DNA of 64,000 nucleotides from Prolixibacteraceae bacterium. GTDB lineage: Bacteria > Bacteroidota > Bacteroidia > Bacteroidales > Prolixibacteraceae. Under the pieces are notes generated by a model. It was not told the origin of the DNA and made no database searches. It was given only the letters and a program-made list of their open reading frames with translations. Of the stretch, positions 8,901 to 16,844 are shown one piece after another (position 1 is the stretch's first letter; every line of letters begins with the position of its first letter). The stretch covers positions 1 through 64,000 of the forward strand of contig JAOARB010000007.1 in assembly GCA_025210775.1 (NCBI GenBank). Direction: 5' to 3'. A program made the translations under genes and the position numbers.

Positions 8901-9388
8901 AAATTAAAAAGCTTCGCAAAAGTTAGACGAGGTACTTCTTTTTTATCTAGTGGTACAGGAAGACCATCTGCCACAATGTGGAACGTTCCTTTGGTAGTAC
9001 GTTTGTCATTTCTTGGATTATGAACGACTCCTTGCTCAATACGTGTTGATTTTACATATTGATTCTCAAATATGTTTTTGTTTGGAGGAAGGCTCAAAAT
9101 CCTTGCAAGACCAGGGCGATCTAGTGTCAATGTATTTGCAGGTAGCTTTACTTCTACGTCAATATCTTTAAGATAATCATCTAAGAAGGCTTGAATACGT
9201 TTGTCTGCAGGAGAGTAACGATCTTCCATACGACGGAATTTCTCCTTGTAACTAAGCATCAACTCTTCGGTTAGTTGAAGAATGGCAGCTTGATTCTGCG
9301 ATGCTCCTGTTTCATACTTGTAGCCTGGTTCTCCTAGCTCTGTAAGCTTAAGATTAAGGTACTGGATAATGTCTTTGTTTTGTAACAT
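5960..9388 (-). CDS. Probable PPi-type phosphoenolpyruvate carboxykinase
   Basis: This 1142-residue cytosolic protein has no signal peptide or membrane segment. Its size matches PPi-dependent PEPCKs (about 1100-1150 residues; known from Propionibacterium and Entamoeba). ATP- and GTP-PEPCKs are only half as long. A glycine-rich phosphate loop SGGGKSEISKS lies near residue 480, in a context (EGTFCHKPATVSGGGKSE) that I associate with this family. Further conserved-looking blocks are SGHKIHMEKHPSAPSWRLIST and SGRRNNPQDKAAGIRPLSVYN. The known reaction is oxaloacetate + PPi to PEP + Pi + CO2, reversible, linking glycolysis to the C4 branch and succinate formation. The gene is monocistronic, with 523 bases upstream and a strong terminator. 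The identification is by recalled family features, not alignment. Confidence 0.68.
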   Translation of the reverse strand: MLQNKDIIQYLNLKLTELGEPGYKYETGASQNQAAILQLTEELMLSYKEKFRRMEDRYSPADKRIQAFLDDYLKDIDVEVKLPANTLTLDRPGLARILSLPPNKNIFENQYVKSTRIEQGVVHNPRNDKRTTKGTFHIVADGLPVPLDKKEVPRLTFAKLFNLAMQPDQELRTLPFTSAQDQKAEVFASLLLRPVVCPKVTNFIEEKRLEIRFYAPGSLVSNLDFVETIFGNAGDPFLAENDAALDPDHWTGHTGCIILAPHLTNYTKKELGLPHYDQATERQRNDGMCWKEENERYNDGSPFKLTCRDERGVTITLIADNYFGYSKKEVKTQIGYSANLYGLVEEEHAGGAIAFQRMNLGDFFSGIQYMRMLKKSYSFEDVKKTLGDIMEIYPENYGVDKRYPNIFYIQEDAKMDIYKGKVTWSHEGKEYNLSLQPGYIFIHPSGHKIHMEKHPSAPSWRLISTFAEGTFCHKPATVSGGGKSEISKSLLNAIIYGSLFVDNIEKDFEVIDQVINYDYSNRWKERNDKTKTSSRTLLSPERSIGSVIKLLTPSQYHTDEYNDFLNNIPDRVKSIVLFIKRLYREQGEQKGWRDMFSVDTINGKQGHELNFNNRKVIASYLRLGFDLDNSWYLHKLRTDFMAAQKVQMEDDISASVVVPTDMINMSKKVENPSVKFTTNCEDHFFQRPDEAIVRGYDKEAEEDLCRPNTFISNYEPMDQDKAKELISDAVGFDQYTKPVKDLITKVANGEGEPFFIAPSHPRIIGDGKPTKNPRYLQKRTDQDPFENYITDIGMRVSRNIGKDRPVYRPVNAVLSGRRNNPQDKAAGIRPLSVYNPLHYQDLPELLMDYICSLTGKSPSTTGAGSEGALTKGPFNMLSPTSDINNSLLSFILTGYQGYSTPAGWIGCENRFDHDISLLIPELWCRMTPNDADAHRLIAEGALEKIEDFEYNGKTIKASRLGYRITQSFLFRYMGRVFDEPGAVFSEKMLKPELQDMDAYVDGINNIVEAQKKVALNYFADNSVEGAIPPVKVLLHVMAYGHYNGKDLNDPELREMFEREHVLNSDWYKARLKHKQAIDTKYLENEISYIKHFVSKEYNTEYVSKLDLTSKLAQLEEELEFVKSDKYLDKINGTIGADIIYKG

Positions 9389-9911
9389 AGCTATCTATTC
9401 TTAAGTCTATCTAAATAACAAATTGATCTTTCAAAAATTGATTTTCTAAACCACTCTTTTGTGGCTCCCTTATTCTCTTTACTATCTGTGGTACCAGCCT
9501 CCACCTCGTGGATGGAAAATCATATGCAATATGTTTTAGATGGTACTCTTGTAGCATAGAGTATAACATTTGTCTGTGACAATATGTTTAAAACTTTTCT
9601 GTAAATATAACATATGTAACTCTTAAAACAAATAAAAATGACTAAAAGAAGGTGAAATGATATGTAAGCTGACTTTTTGTATAAAATGAAAGAAACGAGA
9701 CATCCATGTCGACTTTTATATAATAAAAAATCAACATTCGTAGTTAAATGATTTAGAAAGATAATGGGTGTTAAATTCATTGACTCAATGAAAGAGAAAT
9801 CCATTGAATGGTTTAGGGTAGTAGTTCTTCTTATTGGTGCTTTAAAGATAGTAAAAAATTATGATAGCATAAAGCTTTTAAAATGAAATTATTTTGAATC
9901 TGTAAAAATAG
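9389..9911. other. 523-bp intergenic region, no gene supported
   Basis: It separates the PEPCK-like gene from nth, both on the minus strand, and should hold the promoter of the former. A small palindrome CCAC-CTC-GTGG lies near 9500. An open frame on the minus strand (9520-9804) is low-complexity, lacks any family feature and is not believed. I found no clear TAnnTTTG promoter. Confidence 0.4.
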
Positions 9912-10559
9912 TTATGCTTTTTTATGTTCTCGAGCATACTTCTTACAATAGTTATTAATGCCACATGCTTCACACTGAGGAGAGCGAGCGGTACATACAT
10001 AACGTCCATGTAGTATTAGCCAATGGTGGGCTATAGGAAGTAGATTTTCGGGAATATACTTGATTAATTGTTTTTCTGTCTCCAATGGATTCTTTGCCCT
10101 ATATGAAAGTCCAATGCGTTCTGATACTCTAAATACATGGGTGTCTACTGCCATTGCGGGTTTATCGTAGATAACCGAGACAATGACATTGGCTGTTTTG
10201 CGTCCAACTCCGGGGAATTTAATTAGATCTTTCACATTGTTGGGAACGATACTATTAAAGTCTTGAGATAGCATCTGAGACATGCCTACTAGGTATTTTG
10301 CTTTGTTGTTGGGGAAAGAGATGGATTTAATATATTCAAAAACTTCAAAAACCTCTGCTTGGGACATTTTTTCTGCTGTTGGGAACGCTTCAAAAAGAGC
10401 AGGGGTTACCATATTAACTCTTTTGTCGGTACATTGAGCCGAGAGTATTACTGCTACCAATAGTTCAAAAGGATTACGATAATCTAATTCTGTTTCTGCT
10501 ACAGGCATATTTTTCTGGAACCATTCAATGATATATTGGTATCTCTCTTTTTTGGTCAT
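9912..10559 (-). CDS. nth: Endonuclease III (DNA glycosylase/AP lyase)
   Basis: The product has 215 residues, the usual length. The helix-hairpin-helix DNA-binding motif is LIKFPGVGRKTANV with catalytic Lys121, and the essential Asp139 lies in AVDTHVFRV. Four cysteines at 189, 196, 199 and 205 (C-x6-C-x2-C-x5-C) form the [4Fe-4S] cluster site. The enzyme removes oxidised pyrimidines and cleaves the strand at the abasic site in base-excision repair. It stands alone, with 523 and 273 bases of flanking non-coding DNA. Confidence 0.96.
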   Translation of the reverse strand: MTKKERYQYIIEWFQKNMPVAETELDYRNPFELLVAVILSAQCTDKRVNMVTPALFEAFPTAEKMSQAEVFEVFEYIKSISFPNNKAKYLVGMSQMLSQDFNSIVPNNVKDLIKFPGVGRKTANVIVSVIYDKPAMAVDTHVFRVSERIGLSYRAKNPLETEKQLIKYIPENLLPIAHHWLILHGRYVCTARSPQCEACGINNYCKKYAREHKKA

Positions 10560-10832
10560 TATCTCAATTTTAAAATTGTTCTATTTCTTTTTCTGTTTAA
10601 TGATGAGGTTAAACAAAAGAAAATGGACTGTTGTTAACTTTCTGAAACAATAATACAAAGATCTTTTGATTTTGTTGCGATTTGTAGGTCCTGTTTTTTG
10701 TCAAAGGTTTTTGTTAAGGTCTTGTTGATAGGTTGTTAAAGAAGAATTAATGTGTGATCTAAATAGCATTAATGGCTTGATTTTTGGATTATGCTTGATT
10801 CGTTTTGCTAGATATTTAAATATAATGACGAT

Positions 10833-11471
10833 ATGAGAACGAAAAATCAATTTATGAGAAGAGTTTTATTATTGCTGATGACGTTTGTGTCGGTGATTTA
10901 TGTTGAAGCTCAAGTGACATTGCCCGTAGACTCTATTAAAACTGTAGTTAAAGATTCTATTGTGACAGCTCCAGCTCCTGCCTCTTTTATCTCCTTTAAT
11001 AAAGGAACGGTGGTTCCAATATCAATTTCTTCGAATTTGATATTGTCTAGTACACAGCCAGGATCGAAATTTTCGGGAGTGCTTTCTATGGATATCATTG
11101 CTGATGATGGTAAAATATTAGCACAGAATAGTAAAGTGCAAGGAGAGGTGTTGTCTGTAAAAAAAGGAGGACGTCTTGCGGGGGCTTCAGAGATGGTGTT
11201 AAAGCTGCGCTTCATTAAATATAAAAACAAATATCATCCGATAAGGACATATGCTTTAAAATTGTCTACTGAGAACGCAGGGAAAAAGACAGTACGTAAT
11301 GTCGGTACTGGTGCTGCTGTAGGCGCTGTTTTTAATGGAGGCAAAGGTGCCGGACGTGGAGCTGCATTGATGGGAGGTATGCAATTACTTTCTAATAATG
11401 GAGAGATGATGGTGCCTAAAGGATTTGTTTTAAACTTTACTCTTGAAGAGAAATTAAAATTAGAAGAATGA
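10833..11471 (+). CDS. Exported hypothetical protein with a glycine-zipper segment
   Basis: The product has 212 residues with a signal peptide (RRVLLLLMTFVSVIYVEAQ). After a short Pro/Ala linker comes a beta-rich domain. The segment GTVVPISISSNLILSS, then AQNSKVQGEVLSVKKGGR, resembles the periplasmic C-terminal beta-barrel of TrbI/VirB10-like proteins, but this is only a likeness. A glycine-zipper stretch (GTGAAVGAVFNGGKGAGRGAALMGG) follows near residues 155-180, a type that can insert in or associate with membranes. The stop codon overlaps the start of the next gene (ATGA), so the two are translationally coupled. The function is unknown. Confidence 0.75.
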   Translation: MRTKNQFMRRVLLLLMTFVSVIYVEAQVTLPVDSIKTVVKDSIVTAPAPASFISFNKGTVVPISISSNLILSSTQPGSKFSGVLSMDIIADDGKILAQNSKVQGEVLSVKKGGRLAGASEMVLKLRFIKYKNKYHPIRTYALKLSTENAGKKTVRNVGTGAAVGAVFNGGKGAGRGAALMGGMQLLSNNGEMMVPKGFVLNFTLEEKLKLEE

Positions 11472-12232
11472 TGAAAAAGATTATTATAGGATTATTGATA
11501 TGCTTTACTCTTCCGATTTATGGACAAAGAAGAGTGCATAGGTCTACGGTGGTTAGATCTCATAAGAATCGTGTGGTGGTTACTCCACCTAGAAGAACTG
11601 TGATTGTTCATCAACCAACAAGACGTGTGGTTGTAACTCGTCCTCCTATTTATCGTGGAGCTTCATTTTGGGGACCCTATTGGTATCCTGTGGGATTTTA
11701 TGCTCCCATGTTGCCGCCAGCTCATGTTACGATATATGTGAACAGTACCCCTTATTACTATGCAGAGGGGGTCTATTATGTCAAATCAGGAGATAAGTAT
11801 AAAGTGGAGCCAGCTCCCATTGGTGCCGTGGTTAGTAAGCTGCCTGAAAATTGTTCGACTTTTGAATATCAAGGCTCTACCTATTTCTATTATGCCGGAA
11901 GTTATTACTTGAAATTAAAGAAGAAAAAGTATAAGGTGGTTAAAGCACCTATCGGTGTGATGGTTACAGAGCTTCCTGAAGGTACCAAAGTGGTAAAGCA
12001 AAACGGAATGACCTATTATGTTTGTTTGGGTGTTTATTACCAACCTGAACCTGTTGGCGAACAGGTGCATTATGTTGTAGTCCCAAATCCAACAGGAGAG
12101 ATTTTAATGCAAATACCAGAGGGGGCAGTGGTAGTCAAGAAGGATGGGGATAGTTATTACCGTCATGATGGAAAATATTATAAGGGAGTTGTGCAAGATG
12201 GTAATATTGTATATAAACAGGTGTTTTTTTGA
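11468..12232 (+). CDS. Exported DUF6515-like repeat protein
   Basis: The product has 254 residues. A signal peptide (KKIIIGLLICFTLPIYGQ) is followed by a basic, Val/Arg/Pro-rich stretch (residues 20-60). Then come four related repeats built as STYFYYAGSYYLKLKKKKYKVV followed by PIGVMVTELPEG, that is Y-x-x-G-x-Y-Y plus P-x-G-x-x-x-x-x-L-P. This repeat is characteristic of DUF6515 envelope proteins of Bacteroidota. It overlaps the preceding exported-protein gene by 4 bases. The pair probably works together at the outer membrane or in the periplasm. The role is unknown. Confidence 0.8.
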   Translation: MMKKIIIGLLICFTLPIYGQRRVHRSTVVRSHKNRVVVTPPRRTVIVHQPTRRVVVTRPPIYRGASFWGPYWYPVGFYAPMLPPAHVTIYVNSTPYYYAEGVYYVKSGDKYKVEPAPIGAVVSKLPENCSTFEYQGSTYFYYAGSYYLKLKKKKYKVVKAPIGVMVTELPEGTKVVKQNGMTYYVCLGVYYQPEPVGEQVHYVVVPNPTGEILMQIPEGAVVVKKDGDSYYRHDGKYYKGVVQDGNIVYKQVFF

Positions 12233-12283
12233 TTTTAAGTATAAGATATGACAATTATTAATTGAAAATTAAGAGATTATCGT

Positions 12284-12336
12284 AAAGGAGAGCTGCTACT
12301 AATATCTACGATTGGACGGCTCTCTTTTGGTTTTTT
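12284..12336 (+). terminator. Terminator after the exported-protein pair
   Basis: The stem AAAGGAGAGC (12284-12293) pairs with GCTCTCTTTT (12319-12328) around a 25-base loop, and a run of Ts follows (12331-12336). It lies about 50 bases past the DUF6515 stop. Confidence 0.6.
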
Positions 12337-12635
12337 GTCCACTTTTTTAAATTAATGCATTGGATCGACCTGAAGATGATGTTGTAATTATTGGATGATT
12401 GATGTTGCTTTCTGGATAATTGATGATATTACTCTCTTTTTTTATTGATATATTGCGCTCATGAACTACTTGCCTTTGTGCTTTATTTAATCTTAGCCTT
12501 TAATCATTTCTATTATTGTATTTGCATTGTTGTTTTTGAGTATAAGTAGTTCTAAACATTCTCATATGTAAATATGAAATTTCTCTTACCCTAATAATTG
12601 AACGTACCGTTAATTACTATCAGATAAACAAACCA

Positions 12636-12665
12636 TAGCCCTGCATTTAATGCTGGGCTATTTTT
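12636..12665 (+). terminator. Orphan Rho-independent terminator
   Basis: A 12-bp stem with one mismatch (TAGCCCTGCATT against AATGCTGGGCTA) is followed by TTTTTATA. It is a strong intrinsic terminator by appearance. The nearest upstream gene already has its own terminator 300 bases earlier. Confidence 0.75.
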
Positions 12666-12811
12666 ATATGAGAGTTTTTTTATTGTACTCCTTTTGTCAA
12701 GCTACTCCTTATAGTCTAATGTTTTCAAGAAAAATAAATAAGAGAAATAGTATTTATATTATTATGGTTGCTTTTAGCGATAACATGTAATGTCAAATAT
12801 TAAACAAAGGG

Positions 12812-12883
12812 ATGATGATGAATTATTCGGGAGTCGTAATGGCTTTGATGATTTTGTCGTTGGTTGCTACTGATAAAAAATAG
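12812..12883 (+). CDS. Possible 23-residue membrane peptide
   Basis: Three consecutive ATG codons follow AAACAAAGGG, and the frame reads MMMNYSGVVMALMILSLV and ends ATDKK. It has one hydrophobic span and a charged tail, as in many small membrane proteins. There is no gene partner beside it and chance is a real alternative. Confidence 0.22.
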   Translation: MMMNYSGVVMALMILSLVATDKK

Positions 12884-12955
12884 TTGTCAAACAGTAATTC
12901 ATATATGTAGATACAATACCTAATTTTTTTGTCTATGATAGCGTTTCTTTGAGGT

Positions 12956-12989
12956 AAAAAATAAGGTGACCCCATATAAGGTCACCTTA
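12956..12989 (-). terminator. Minus-strand terminator-like hairpin
   Basis: A perfect 10-bp inverted repeat TAAGGTGACC/GGTCACCTTA (12962-12971 and 12980-12989) is followed, on the minus strand, by six Ts (12956-12961). No minus-strand gene lies within the 390 bases before it. Confidence 0.5.
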
Positions 12990-13258
12990 CAAATCAAATA
13001 TAAAATCTATGAGAACTAGTTCTAATGGAAATTGCAATATATTTTTGTCCCTATTCTATTGCAAGCACCTTCTAGTTTAAATATAAGACGTAGTTCTAGG
13101 CAATTAGTTACATTTAATATTACATTTTTTATATAAAATGCATTAAAAGTAGTCTATTTCCTTCTTTTTGTTTTTAAATGAGACATAATTAAAATGGTTT
13201 TATACAGAAGTGTAAATCGTTACCTCATTTTAAGAATCCCTCTTTGTTTGTGAAGTGA

Positions 13259-13266
13259 TAAATTTG
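13259..13266 (+). promoter_or_regulatory. Candidate -7 element of the type IX cargo gene
   Basis: TAAATTTG matches the Bacteroidota -7 consensus TAnnTTTG exactly. It is 88 bases before the start codon at 13355. No good TTTG lies at the expected -33 spacing, so support is partial. Confidence 0.35.
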
Positions 13267-13354
13267 ATAGTGTAAATCAATGAGGTGTGTGAAGCATCTA
13301 ATGTTTCCTATTGTCGTTGATAATTATTGAAATTTATTAAAAATCAAAACAAGC

Positions 13355-14467
13355 ATGAAAAGAATTCTACTATTTATTGGACTTATTTTACCTTTTATTG
13401 GATCAGCACATGATTGGGAGGCTAAAACAACTTTAGATATTGCGGGTCTTACTAAATTGAAATACCATCAAAACCATCTTTATGGGTTGCAGGATGGAAA
13501 TAAAATTGTAACCATTGATTTGGTATCCTCTGCATTAACGACTGTCGTGGATGCAGAAGCGATCGAAGCAGGTACCATTCTAAATAGTTTCGATTTTATG
13601 GATGATGGTAATATGATTGCCGTAGGAAATGTTACCAATAAACTTTATTTCTTCGATAATAACGGGGCTTTGACCAATAGTGTTGCAACAACTTGTAGTC
13701 CACGAACAGTAATGGTAGATGCAAATCAAAATATCTGGTGTGGCGGTGTCGGTCTTGAAGTTTTTGATGCTTTAGGAACTCTGCAAAAGACAATTAAAAA
13801 CTTTGGATCTAAAAAAGGAGAAGACTTAAGATCGATAAAAGATTTGATGCTTCTAAAGAGTGATAAGTTTATGTTGCTTGATAGAAACCGTGGAATCTTT
13901 ATCACCGATGGATCTGTAGATGCTGATGGTAATTTGGTCTGTTCTAAGAAATATCGTAATAATGACCAGTATAATCGCTCCTTGGCTGTAGCAGAGTCTG
14001 CAAATTTCTTTATGGTACTTTCTCAATCGAGTAAAGTGGCTGACCAATTTGGTGTCTTTCAGTTTGATAAGAAAATGACTGGCTTTGAGTTTGTAACTAA
14101 GATGGCAGATGGAGTCGACCAGCTTAAAGGTATTGCTGGTAGTAGCAGTGAGATCTTTGTCTCTACTTCAGATAATTTGATTGTGTGGAAAAATAATTCT
14201 CAAGTTTCTACATCTATAAACGATGAGGCAGTTAAAGCTGTTCGTGTCTATCCAAATCCAGCAGATCAATGGATTCATATTGAAAGTAAAGAGATGGTTT
14301 ACAATTATACTATCCATGATATCACAGGTTGCTCTGTTTTGGAAGGAATGATAAATGCTCGAAGAGGATCGGTAAACGTATCTTCTTTGGTCGCGGGTAT
14401 TTATATGATAGAATTGAAGAATAACTCCAATAGAGTGAAAAATAGACTAAAATTTATTAAGAAATAA
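13355..14467 (+). CDS. Type IX secretion cargo protein with beta-propeller-like body
   Basis: The product has 370 residues. A signal peptide (MKRILLFIGLILPFIGSA) is followed by about 270 residues of repeating short beta-strands with D/N-G turns (for example KLYFFDNNGALTNSV and QNIWCGGVGLEVFD), which suggests a propeller. The last 80 residues are a type-A sorting domain: VRVYPNPADQWIHIES, then a Gly-containing core and SLVAGIYMIELKNN, ending in basic KFIKK. Such domains direct export across the outer membrane by the type IX system and are cleaved during anchoring. The body carries no recognisable catalytic motif. The gene stands alone between a gene-poor region and a hairpin at 14490. Confidence 0.88.
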   Translation: MKRILLFIGLILPFIGSAHDWEAKTTLDIAGLTKLKYHQNHLYGLQDGNKIVTIDLVSSALTTVVDAEAIEAGTILNSFDFMDDGNMIAVGNVTNKLYFFDNNGALTNSVATTCSPRTVMVDANQNIWCGGVGLEVFDALGTLQKTIKNFGSKKGEDLRSIKDLMLLKSDKFMLLDRNRGIFITDGSVDADGNLVCSKKYRNNDQYNRSLAVAESANFFMVLSQSSKVADQFGVFQFDKKMTGFEFVTKMADGVDQLKGIAGSSSEIFVSTSDNLIVWKNNSQVSTSINDEAVKAVRVYPNPADQWIHIESKEMVYNYTIHDITGCSVLEGMINARRGSVNVSSLVAGIYMIELKNNSNRVKNRLKFIKK

Positions 14468-14489
14468 GGAGTGTTTATGCCATTTATCT

Positions 14490-14537
14490 GTTATCACAAG
14501 ATTGCTTAATAACAAATTTTAAGTTTCTTGTGATAAC
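14490..14537 (+). terminator. Hairpin after the type IX cargo gene
   Basis: An 11-bp perfect inverted repeat (GTTATCACAAG / CTTGTGATAAC) has a 26-base loop and starts 23 bases after the stop. There is no proper T run after it (AATTTGTTTA), so termination is only likely. Confidence 0.45.
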
Positions 14538-14656
14538 AATTTGTTTATAGCCTTGTTAATTAAATATGCTAAGCTTTTCGCCTCTCTGTTAGAGAGTTAA
14601 TGCTGAAGGTTTTATCTTTTTTGCTTATTGTTAATCTGCTATAAACGGTTTGTGTT

Positions 14657-15313
14657 ATGAATTCTACAACGACTCTTCTCTCTGATCCCTTAACGACAAC
14701 GATTATTGAAAATAAATCAGAAGTAAAGAAAGATCCTTTTGGTTGGTATTATTCAATGGTCCCTAATGGGGTTTATCAAGGAGTTGTCATTCATGGCAAA
14801 CAGCTTTCCGATGAAGATTCTTCATCACTTCATTTTCCTGATTATATCAATGGGACACCTGTCGTAGGAATTGCCCAAAGAGCATTTGTGAATGGTCATT
14901 TTATTAGAGAAATTACAAATTGGCCTTATGCTTTGAAATTTATTGGTGCACAAGCTTTTGCTGGTTGTCATAAACTCTCTTCTTATCTGTCCCTTCCTAG
15001 TAGTTTAAAATATATTGAAAAAGAAGCTTTTGCGAATTGTTCACAATTGAAAGCTGTAGAGTTACCTTTCTATTTGAAGCAAATAGCGTTGAATAGTTTT
15101 AGAGGATGTTCTCAGTTGAAATATATGATATACACTTCCATGCATCCAGTGCAAGTAATGAAAGATTCATCCAGAATCAATAGGCCCTTTGAGTTTCCTT
15201 TACAGGTAGGGAACAGAACCATTTTAATGGTTCCCTATGATATTTATAGCGAAATGAATAGGTTATGCAATGAGTTCTTTTTCTATGAGATAAGGGCGAT
15301 GAGTGGAAAATAG
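14657..15313 (+). CDS. BspA-type leucine-rich-repeat protein
   Basis: The product has 218 residues with no signal peptide. From about residue 70 it carries BspA-like (LRR_5) repeats of about 23 residues: GAQAFAGCHKLSSYLSLPSS, then LKYIEKEAFANCSQLKAVEL, then LKQIALNSFRGCSQLKYM, each with the F-x-x-C-x-x-L core. The end (VPYDIYSEMNRLCNEFFFYEI) is typical of short proteins of this group. These repeats bind proteins or glycans when exported, but the lack of a secretion signal leaves the location open. It is followed by a strong terminator shared with nhaC. Confidence 0.85.
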   Translation: MNSTTTLLSDPLTTTIIENKSEVKKDPFGWYYSMVPNGVYQGVVIHGKQLSDEDSSSLHFPDYINGTPVVGIAQRAFVNGHFIREITNWPYALKFIGAQAFAGCHKLSSYLSLPSSLKYIEKEAFANCSQLKAVELPFYLKQIALNSFRGCSQLKYMIYTSMHPVQVMKDSSRINRPFEFPLQVGNRTILMVPYDIYSEMNRLCNEFFFYEIRAMSGK

Positions 15314-15316
15314 TAG

Positions 15317-15344
15317 AAAGGGAGTCGTTATTGTGACTCCCTTT
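15317..15344. terminator. Terminator between the LRR gene and nhaC
   Basis: A perfect 10-bp stem AAAGGGAGTC/GACTCCCTTT with an 8-base loop ends in six Ts on the plus strand and TTTC on the minus strand. It starts 4 bases after the LRR stop and precedes the convergent nhaC stop. Confidence 0.85.
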
Positions 15345-15350
15345 TTTATG

Positions 15351-16844
15351 TTATTCTGTAGCCGTAATTTCGTCTACATCTATCTCTTCTTCTGATTTTT
15401 GGTCTTTTATGATATATCTTATTTTATATCCGATCATGGCAATAAAAATAGACATCAAAGGACTGATAAGATTGAAAAAACAATAGGGAAGATAGGTCAG
15501 TGTGCTAACTCCTAGTACTTTAGATTGTGCAGCACCACAAGTATTCCATGGAATCAATACAGAAGTTACGGTTCCAGAATCTTCTAGCGCTCTACTCAAT
15601 ACTTCTGGTGCAATTTTCTTGTCTTGATAGGTATGTTTGAACATTCTACCTGCAACAACAATTGCCAAATATTGGTCTGATGCTGTAAAGTTAAAGAAGA
15701 TACCTGTTCCAACTGTACTAGCAACCAATGAAGTAGTGTTGTTGGCAAATCGGATTATGGATTTGGTGATACGTTGTAAGAAATATCCACCTTCCATTAC
15801 TCCTGCAAATACCATTGCTGAGATAATTAGCCATACTGTTGAGAGCATTCCTCCCATTCCTGATGTGTTCATTAGTTTGGAAACCATCTCATTGGTCGTT
15901 TCAATTGAAACAGATCCTAACATGGATTGCATTACTGCCTTATATGAAGACAAAAGATAATTATTGGTTACGCCAGAAATCTCATTGATAATATGTGGTT
16001 GGTATACTACTGCTGCAATACCTCCAAGGATAGTTCCAATTAACAATGCTGGTAGTGAAGGCATCTTTAATACGATGATCCCTAATAGAATAATTGGAAC
16101 AAGAAAAAGAACAGGGGTAATAGTGAAGGTCTCTTGTATTGCTTCTTTTACCATGGTTATGTCTGCAACTCCATTGGTCTCAATAGTAAAACCCATCACC
16201 AAAAATATAATTAAGGTGATAATAATCGAAGGAACCGTAGTATAAACCATATATCTGATATGAGTAAAAAGATCTGTACCTGCCATTGCTGGTGCTAGAT
16301 TGGTCGTATCAGATAGGGGAGACATCTTATCCCCAAAATAGGCCCCACTAATAATTGCCCCAGCTACTATGGCTTCAGAAAAACCAAGGGCTCTACCTAT
16401 TCCAAGCAATGCTACACCAATAGTTGCAATGGTGGACCAAGAGCTACCTGTGGATACGGATACAATAGCAGAGACAATAACCGCTGAAACCAAAAAGAAG
16501 GTTGGGTTAACAATGTCCAATCCATAGTAAATCATTGCAGGAACGACACCACTAATCATCCAGGTACCAGCTAGTGATCCAATAAAGAATAAGATCAACA
16601 TGGAAGGCATTGATTGATGAAGAGTCTTTAATATATGGTGTTGTAGATGTTCCCATTTTTGACCATTATAGATGGCAATAAGTCCTGCCAAACCTCCAGT
16701 AAGAAGTAGTGCAATTTGGTTTGATCCTGCAATGGTGTCATCGAAGATCTTTACATTAATGGCTAGTAGTGCCAATAGAAATAAAATCGGTATGAGTGCC
16801 TGTATTAATGTTGGCTCTCTCATCTCTTTTCTTGAAAAGTTCAC
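15351..16844 (-). CDS. nhaC: NhaC-family Na+/H+ antiporter
   Basis: This is a 497-residue inner-membrane protein with about 11-12 hydrophobic spans. Family blocks include STGSSWSTIATIGVALLGIG, GAYFGDKMSPLSDTTNLAPA and the second-half block SVLIPWNTCGAAQSKVLGV. The conserved Asp/Asn/Ser in the SPLSDTTN loop region belong to the ion path in this superfamily. NhaC exchanges internal Na+ for external H+, which fits a sodium-rich habitat, though some relatives move malate/lactate or other solutes. The length is normal. The start MNFSRKEMREPTLIQAL is the only sensible one. It is monocistronic. Confidence 0.92.
   Translation of the reverse strand: MNFSRKEMREPTLIQALIPILFLLALLAINVKIFDDTIAGSNQIALLLTGGLAGLIAIYNGQKWEHLQHHILKTLHQSMPSMLILFFIGSLAGTWMISGVVPAMIYYGLDIVNPTFFLVSAVIVSAIVSVSTGSSWSTIATIGVALLGIGRALGFSEAIVAGAIISGAYFGDKMSPLSDTTNLAPAMAGTDLFTHIRYMVYTTVPSIIITLIIFLVMGFTIETNGVADITMVKEAIQETFTITPVLFLVPIILLGIIVLKMPSLPALLIGTILGGIAAVVYQPHIINEISGVTNNYLLSSYKAVMQSMLGSVSIETTNEMVSKLMNTSGMGGMLSTVWLIISAMVFAGVMEGGYFLQRITKSIIRFANNTTSLVASTVGTGIFFNFTASDQYLAIVVAGRMFKHTYQDKKIAPEVLSRALEDSGTVTSVLIPWNTCGAAQSKVLGVSTLTYLPYCFFNLISPLMSIFIAMIGYKIRYIIKDQKSEEEIDVDEITATE

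Larger units (their letters stand above)
12337..13258. other. Gene-poor region with orphan hairpins and one possible tiny ORF
   Basis: No ORF of normal size is present on either strand. What can be seen is a strong plus-strand terminator at 12636-12665 with no gene before it, a 23-codon hydrophobic frame at 12812-12883, and a minus-strand terminator-like hairpin at 12962-12989. Small RNAs are the simplest explanation for hairpins without genes, but no promoter supports one clearly. Confidence 0.4.

Noticed and set aside
9520..9804. 94-residue minus-strand ORF in the gap before the PEPCK-like gene
   Set aside because: Phe/Tyr/Ile-rich low-complexity translation expected from AT-rich non-coding DNA; no ribosome site, no homology signal.
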